Of a stretch of 64,000 nt of DNA, positions 60,583 to 64,000 are shown in pieces. The stretch comes from Streptomyces microflavus (GTDB lineage: Bacteria; Actinomycetota; Actinomycetes; Streptomycetales; Streptomycetaceae), in the NCBI RefSeq assembly GCF_014650075.1, contig NZ_BMUG01000002.1, positions 372,001-436,000 of the forward strand. The letters are read 5' to 3'. A program made the position numbers and the translations under genes. The notes under the pieces are model-generated. The model had not been told where the DNA came from, made no database searches, and worked only from the letters and a program-made list of their open reading frames with translations. Positions within the stretch are counted from its first letter, which is position 1. Every line of letters begins with the position of its first letter.

Positions 60583-60751
60583 TGGTGAATCCCCTGGTCA
60601 GGGAGGTGGCCGAGGCGGGGGAATAGGTCGCGGGGGCGTCCCGTTGTAGGGTGTAGTTCAACGTTCAACCAATTCCTCGCAAGGCCGGCCCTCAAGGGCC
60701 GCCTCGCCAGGGCCACACCGACCACGCGGACCATCACAGGAGGCGGGCGCC
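60583..60751 (+). promoter_or_regulatory. Promoter region of the LLM-reductase operon
   Basis: 169 bp. GTTCAAC occurs twice in tandem (60655-60668) just downstream of TAGGGT near 60646, a possible operator. TCACAGGAGGCGGG gives the ribosome site of the next gene. Confidence 0.4.
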
Positions 60752-61864
60752 ATGCAGTTCGGGATCTTCACCGTCGGGGACGTCACCACCGACCCGACCA
60801 CCGGCCGGACGCCGACCGAGAACGAGCGGATCAAGGCGACCCTGGCCATCGCGCAGAAGGCCGAAGAGGTCGGCCTGGACGTCTTCGCGACCGGCGAGCA
60901 CCACAACCCGCCGTTCGTCCCGTCCTCCCCGACGACGACGCTCGGCTACATCGCCGCCCGCACCGAGAACCTGATCCTGTCCACGTCCACCACCCTGATC
61001 ACCACCAACGACCCGGTGAAGATCGCCGAGGACTACGCCACCCTCCAGCACCTCGCGGACGGCCGCGTCGACCTGATGATGGGCCGGGGCAACACCGGAC
61101 CGGTCTACCCCTGGTTCGGCAAGGACATCCGCCAGGGCATCCCGATGGCCATCGAGAACTACGCCCTGCTGCACAAGCTGTGGCGCGAGGACGTCGTGGA
61201 CTGGGAGGGCAAGTTCCGTACCCCGCTGCAGTCCTTCACCGCGACCCCGCGCCCGCTGGACGGCGTCCCGCCGTTCGTCTGGCACGGCTCCATCCGCTCG
61301 CCGGAGATCGCCGAACAGGCCGCCTATTACGGTGACGGGTTCTTCCACAACAACATCTTCTGGCCGATGGAGCACACCAAGAAAATGGTCTCCCTCTACC
61401 GGCGCCGCTACGCCCACTACGGTCACGGCACCGCCGAACAGGCCATCGTGGGGCTCGGCGGCCAGGTGTTCATGCGCAAGAACTCGCAGGACGCGGTACG
61501 GGAGTTCCGCCCGTACTTCGACAACGCGCCGGTCTACGGCCACGGCCCGTCCCTGGAGGAGTTCACCCGCGAGACCCCGCTGACCGTCGGCTCCCCGCAG
61601 GAGGTCATCGAGCGGACGCTGACGTTCCGGGACGCGGTGGGCGACTACCAGCGGCAGCTGTTCCTGATGGACCACGCGGGGCTCCCGCTGAAGACGGTCC
61701 TGGAGCAGCTCGACATCCTCGGCGAGGAGGTCGTGCCCGTCCTGCGCAAGGAGTTCGCCAACCTGCGGCCGGCCGGTGTGCCGGATTCCGCGCCCGTCCA
61801 CCCGGCGGTCGCCGCCGTCCGCACCGCCCGTACCGCCCTCACGACGGACAAGAAGGAGGTCTGA
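60752..61864 (+). CDS. LLM-class flavin-dependent oxidoreductase (luciferase-like monooxygenase)
   Basis: 370 residues, TIM barrel. GLDVFATGEHHNPPF near the N-terminus and VDLMMGRGNTGPVYPWF in the middle are typical of this class, which oxidises with FMNH2 and O2 or with F420. The FMN reductase gene follows after 5 bp and could supply reduced flavin, which favours the FMN form. Substrate unknown. Confidence 0.93.
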   Translation: MQFGIFTVGDVTTDPTTGRTPTENERIKATLAIAQKAEEVGLDVFATGEHHNPPFVPSSPTTTLGYIAARTENLILSTSTTLITTNDPVKIAEDYATLQHLADGRVDLMMGRGNTGPVYPWFGKDIRQGIPMAIENYALLHKLWREDVVDWEGKFRTPLQSFTATPRPLDGVPPFVWHGSIRSPEIAEQAAYYGDGFFHNNIFWPMEHTKKMVSLYRRRYAHYGHGTAEQAIVGLGGQVFMRKNSQDAVREFRPYFDNAPVYGHGPSLEEFTRETPLTVGSPQEVIERTLTFRDAVGDYQRQLFLMDHAGLPLKTVLEQLDILGEEVVPVLRKEFANLRPAGVPDSAPVHPAVAAVRTARTALTTDKKEV

Positions 61865-61869
61865 CCGCG

Positions 61870-62529
61870 ATGTTCGCCACCACACCGCTGCGCATCGTCG
61901 CCGTCTCGGCCGGGCTGAGCCAGCCGTCCTCCACCCGGCTGCTGGCCGACCGGCTGGCCGCCGCCACCCGCGAGCGCCTCGCCGCCGAGCAGGACCGGAA
62001 CGTCGAGGTCCAGGTCGTCGAACTCCGTGACCTCGCCGTGGACATCGCCCACCACCTGCTCAGCGGCTTCCCCTCGGCCACGCTGCGGGAGGCGATCGAC
62101 GCGGTGACGGAGGCGGACGGGCTGATCGCCGTGACACCCGTGTTCACCGCCTCGTACAGCGGTCTGTTCAAGTCGTTCTTCGACCTGATCGACAACACCG
62201 CGCTGACCGGCAAGCCCGTCGTGATCGCCGCGACGGGCGGCACGGCCCGGCACTCGCTCGTCCTGGAGCACGCGCTGCGGCCGCTCTTCGCCTACCTGCG
62301 GGCCGTCACCGTGCCCACCTCCGTCTACGCGGCGTCGGAGGACTGGGGCTCCTCGGGCGACGAGTACACCGAGGGCCTGCCGTCCCGGATCCGCCGCGCG
62401 GGCGGCGAGCTGGCCTCCGCGGTCCTTGGCCGCACGGTCTCCGGCGCCTCGCGGGCACCGGGACTGGACGACGGGGAGGACGCGGTCGTCCCCTTCGAGC
62501 AGCAGCTCGCGGACCTGCGGCTGGACTGA
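61870..62529 (+). CDS. NAD(P)H-dependent FMN reductase
   Basis: 219 residues, flavodoxin-like fold. VSAGLSQPSSTRLLADRL is the FMN phosphate loop, and VTPVFTASYSGLFKSFFD is the family signature (PxYxxSxxxxLKxxxD). GGAGG precedes ATG 61870. It probably supplies FMNH2 to the preceding monooxygenase. A 10-bp stem terminator follows. Confidence 0.93.
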   Translation: MFATTPLRIVAVSAGLSQPSSTRLLADRLAAATRERLAAEQDRNVEVQVVELRDLAVDIAHHLLSGFPSATLREAIDAVTEADGLIAVTPVFTASYSGLFKSFFDLIDNTALTGKPVVIAATGGTARHSLVLEHALRPLFAYLRAVTVPTSVYAASEDWGSSGDEYTEGLPSRIRRAGGELASAVLGRTVSGASRAPGLDDGEDAVVPFEQQLADLRLD

Positions 62530-62552
62530 GCCGACGGGACGGAGAACGGACG

Positions 62553-62583
62553 ATACGGCCGGACCGGCCCGGACCGGCCGTAT
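62553..62583 (+). terminator. Terminator after the FMN reductase
   Basis: ATACGGCCGG (62553-62562) pairs perfectly with CCGGCCGTAT (62574-62583); 11-base loop; followed by TGCCCGTTTTGG. Confidence 0.8.
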
Positions 62584-62622
62584 TGCCCGTTTTGGATGAT
62601 CCGATGTGATTACAGTGAAAGT

Positions 62623-62640
62623 GGATGCGGCAACGCATCC
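62623..62640 (+). promoter_or_regulatory. GCAA-capped hairpin in the stress-protein leader
   Basis: GGATGCG (62623-62629), GCAA, CGCATCC (62634-62640): a perfect 7-bp stem closed by a GNRA-type tetraloop. It lies 31 bp before the start, just after a TACAGT -10-like element (62611-62616). It may stabilise the mRNA. Confidence 0.6.
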
Positions 62641-62671
62641 TGTTCCGAGCCGCACCGAGCTGGAGGCAGAT

Positions 62672-63094
62672 ATGGGCAGGATCGTCGTGGGTGTGGACGG
62701 GTCCGATCCCTCGATCAAGGCACTGCACTGGGCCGTACGCCAGGCCGAGCTGACCGGTGACTCGGTGGAGGCCGTGAACAGCTGGGAGTACCCCGCGACC
62801 AGCTGGGCGTCGATGATGCCGGGCCTGCCGGAGGACTTCGACCCGCAGGCGCTGGCCACCGTCTCCCTGAACGAGGCGCTGGAGGAGGCCCTCGGTGCGG
62901 CGGGAGCGGCCGCGATCAGCAAGATCGTGGTCATCGGCAACCCCGCCCAGGCCCTGCTGGACCGGGCCAAGGGCGCCAGCCTGCTCGTCGTGGGCGCCCG
63001 CGGCCGCAGCGGCCTCAAGGCGACGCTGCTCGGCTCGGTCAGCCTCCACGTCACGCAGCACGCTCCGTGCCCGGTGACGGTGGTGCGCGACTGA
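62672..63094 (+). CDS. Universal stress protein (UspA family)
   Basis: 140 residues, a single Usp domain. It starts MGRIVVGVDGSDPSIKALHW and ends with the ATP-binding motif VGARGRSGLKATLLGSVS. It is an ATP-binding Usp type. ATG 62672 after GGAGG; ATG 62606 is rejected since it lies ahead of the -10-like element. Often induced by hypoxia or stasis in actinobacteria. Confidence 0.93.
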   Translation: MGRIVVGVDGSDPSIKALHWAVRQAELTGDSVEAVNSWEYPATSWASMMPGLPEDFDPQALATVSLNEALEEALGAAGAAAISKIVVIGNPAQALLDRAKGASLLVVGARGRSGLKATLLGSVSLHVTQHAPCPVTVVRD

Positions 63095-63188
63095 GGGGTT
63101 TCCCTCGGCCGCATCGAGGCCCGCGCCCGCACCGGGGGTTTCTCCGCCGGAGGGAGCCGTTGTCAGTGGTGCCTCCTATCGTGTGGTC

Positions 63189-64000
63189 ATGACCCCTGCT
63201 CTGTTCGGGCGTGACCATCCCGCAGGCGTCCTGCGCTCGGAGATCGTCCGGGCCACGGACAGCCACGGCGGTCTCGTGCTGGTCACGGGCGAGGCCGGGA
63301 TCGGCAAGACCACCCTCGTCACCGACGCCGCGCACGAGGCGCGGCGGCGCGGGGCGCTGGTGGTCGGCGGTTCCTGCTGGGACTCCGACAGCACCCCCGG
63401 TTACTGGCCCTGGGTGCAGGTGCTGCGCGGCCTGCGCCGCTCCGCCACCGCGGCGGAGTGGGCGGCGGCCCAGGAGGCGGCGGACGGGCGGCTCGGCATC
63501 CTCCTCGGCGACCCGGCGAACGACGGCAAGGCCGCCGGACCGAGTACGGGAGAGGCGGACGGGGACAACGCGTCCGGGGCCTCGGCGGACGGCGCCGAGG
63601 CCTTCGGGCTGTACGACGCGGTGACCACGGCCCTCGTCACCGTCTCCCAGAGCCGCCCGCTGGTGGTGGTCCTGGACGACCTCCACAGCGCCGACCCGGC
63701 CTCGCTCCGCCTGCTCGAATTCGCCGCCCAGCACGCCTGGTTCGAGCGGCTGCTGCTCATCGGCACCTACCGGGACGTCGAGGTGGAGGCCCCCGGCCAC
63801 CCCCTCCAGCAGCTGATCCTGCCCCTCGTCTCACGCGCCTCGGCCACCCTCACGCTGACCGGTCTGGGCCGCGACGAGGTGGGGGCGCTGATGGCCGTGA
63901 CGACGGGCCGCGAGCCCGCGCCGCAGCTGGTCGACGAGGTCCACCGGCGCACCGGCGGCAACCCGTTCTTCGTCGAGCAGACGGCCCGGCTCTGGCACAG
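63189..64000 (+). CDS. AAA-type (LuxR/MalT-like) regulator, C-terminus beyond window
   Basis: At least 270 residues from ATG 63189. An AAA_16 domain is visible: Walker A GEAGIGKTTL (about 35-44), Walker B PLVVVLDDLHSADP, and a conserved HRRTGGNPFFVEQ. This is the N-terminal part of a large STAND/LuxR-type regulator; the DNA-binding domain would be downstream of base 64000. No ribosome site is obvious. Confidence 0.88.
   Translation, partial: MTPALFGRDHPAGVLRSEIVRATDSHGGLVLVTGEAGIGKTTLVTDAAHEARRRGALVVGGSCWDSDSTPGYWPWVQVLRGLRRSATAAEWAAAQEAADGRLGILLGDPANDGKAAGPSTGEADGDNASGASADGAEAFGLYDAVTTALVTVSQSRPLVVVLDDLHSADPASLRLLEFAAQHAWFERLLLIGTYRDVEVEAPGHPLQQLILPLVSRASATLTLTGLGRDEVGALMAVTTGREPAPQLVDEVHRRTGGNPFFVEQTARLWH

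Noticed and set aside
62553..62583. DosR/OsdR box GGACCGGCCCGGACC upstream of the stress protein
   Set aside because: It is the loop and inner part of the FMN-reductase terminator and matches the regulator consensus only loosely.
1..64000. tRNA, rRNA or CRISPR loci
   Set aside because: No T-loop/acceptor pairs or regularly spaced palindromic repeats with unique spacers were found by eye; the tandem repeats seen are too short and contiguous.

Overview
This window is high-G+C (roughly 72%) chromosomal DNA of a Streptomyces or a very close actinomycete. The support is strong third-codon G/C bias, frequent GTG starts without Shine-Dalgarno sequences, ImmA/IrrE-XRE and Scr1-type XRE gene sets, a chromosomal parS site, a tryptophan-codon attenuator in front of an auxiliary tryptophanyl-tRNA synthetase, and the intergenic GTTTGAGGAC-type repeats common in streptomycetes. 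No rRNA, tRNA or CRISPR array was recognised. All calls come from reading the sequence; no database search was run.

Layout. 1-6.5 kb: antiporter, secreted tripeptidyl-aminopeptidase-like hydrolase, MMPL exporter, membrane acyltransferase. 6.5-10 kb: a cold-adaptation block (DEAD-box RNA helicase, CspA-type protein with a structured leader, small conserved proteins, MerR-like regulator). 10.0-10.25 kb: a probable structured small RNA with its own promoter, a perfect TetR-like operator and a T6 terminator. 10.3-13.5 kb: XRE regulator, ImmA/IrrE-like metallopeptidase, MAB_1171c-like membrane protein and PAP2-like protein. 13.6-25.8 kb: epimerase, secreted ParBc_2 protein, two-component system, and a glycosyltransferase / DUF2064 / methyltransferase / Moco-oxidoreductase membrane module. 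25.8-32.1 kb: SpoIIE-type phosphatase, hydrolase, peroxiredoxin, a NfeD-flotillin pair, DinB protein.

32.1-39.6 kb is the accessory region. It holds a winged-helix protein, a pentapeptide-repeat protein, relics of a HAD hydrolase and an IS5-type transposase, a P-loop kinase, an OLD-family nuclease of lower G+C with no helicase partner, an Scr1-type XRE regulator and a DUF6879 fusion. 39.6-47.6 kb returns to ordinary genes: aldo/keto reductase, APH-like kinase, Nudix, flavoprotein, secreted proteins, KhtT/KhtU-like antiporter, TerB-like protein, PucR regulator.

48.1-58.4 kb is the most interesting block. It is one operon of a YqiJ-like OB-fold membrane protein, a YqiK-like flotillin, a 1669-residue AAA+ ATPase and a membrane protein with two RCK-like domains. 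The palindrome between the PucR gene and this operon also occurs, nearly identical, upstream of the other flotillin operon at 29.3 kb, which suggests a shared regulator. The window ends with attenuator-controlled trpS, a parS site, an internally deleted alkyl sulfatase, an LLM monooxygenase/FMN reductase pair, a universal stress protein and the start of an AAA-type regulator.
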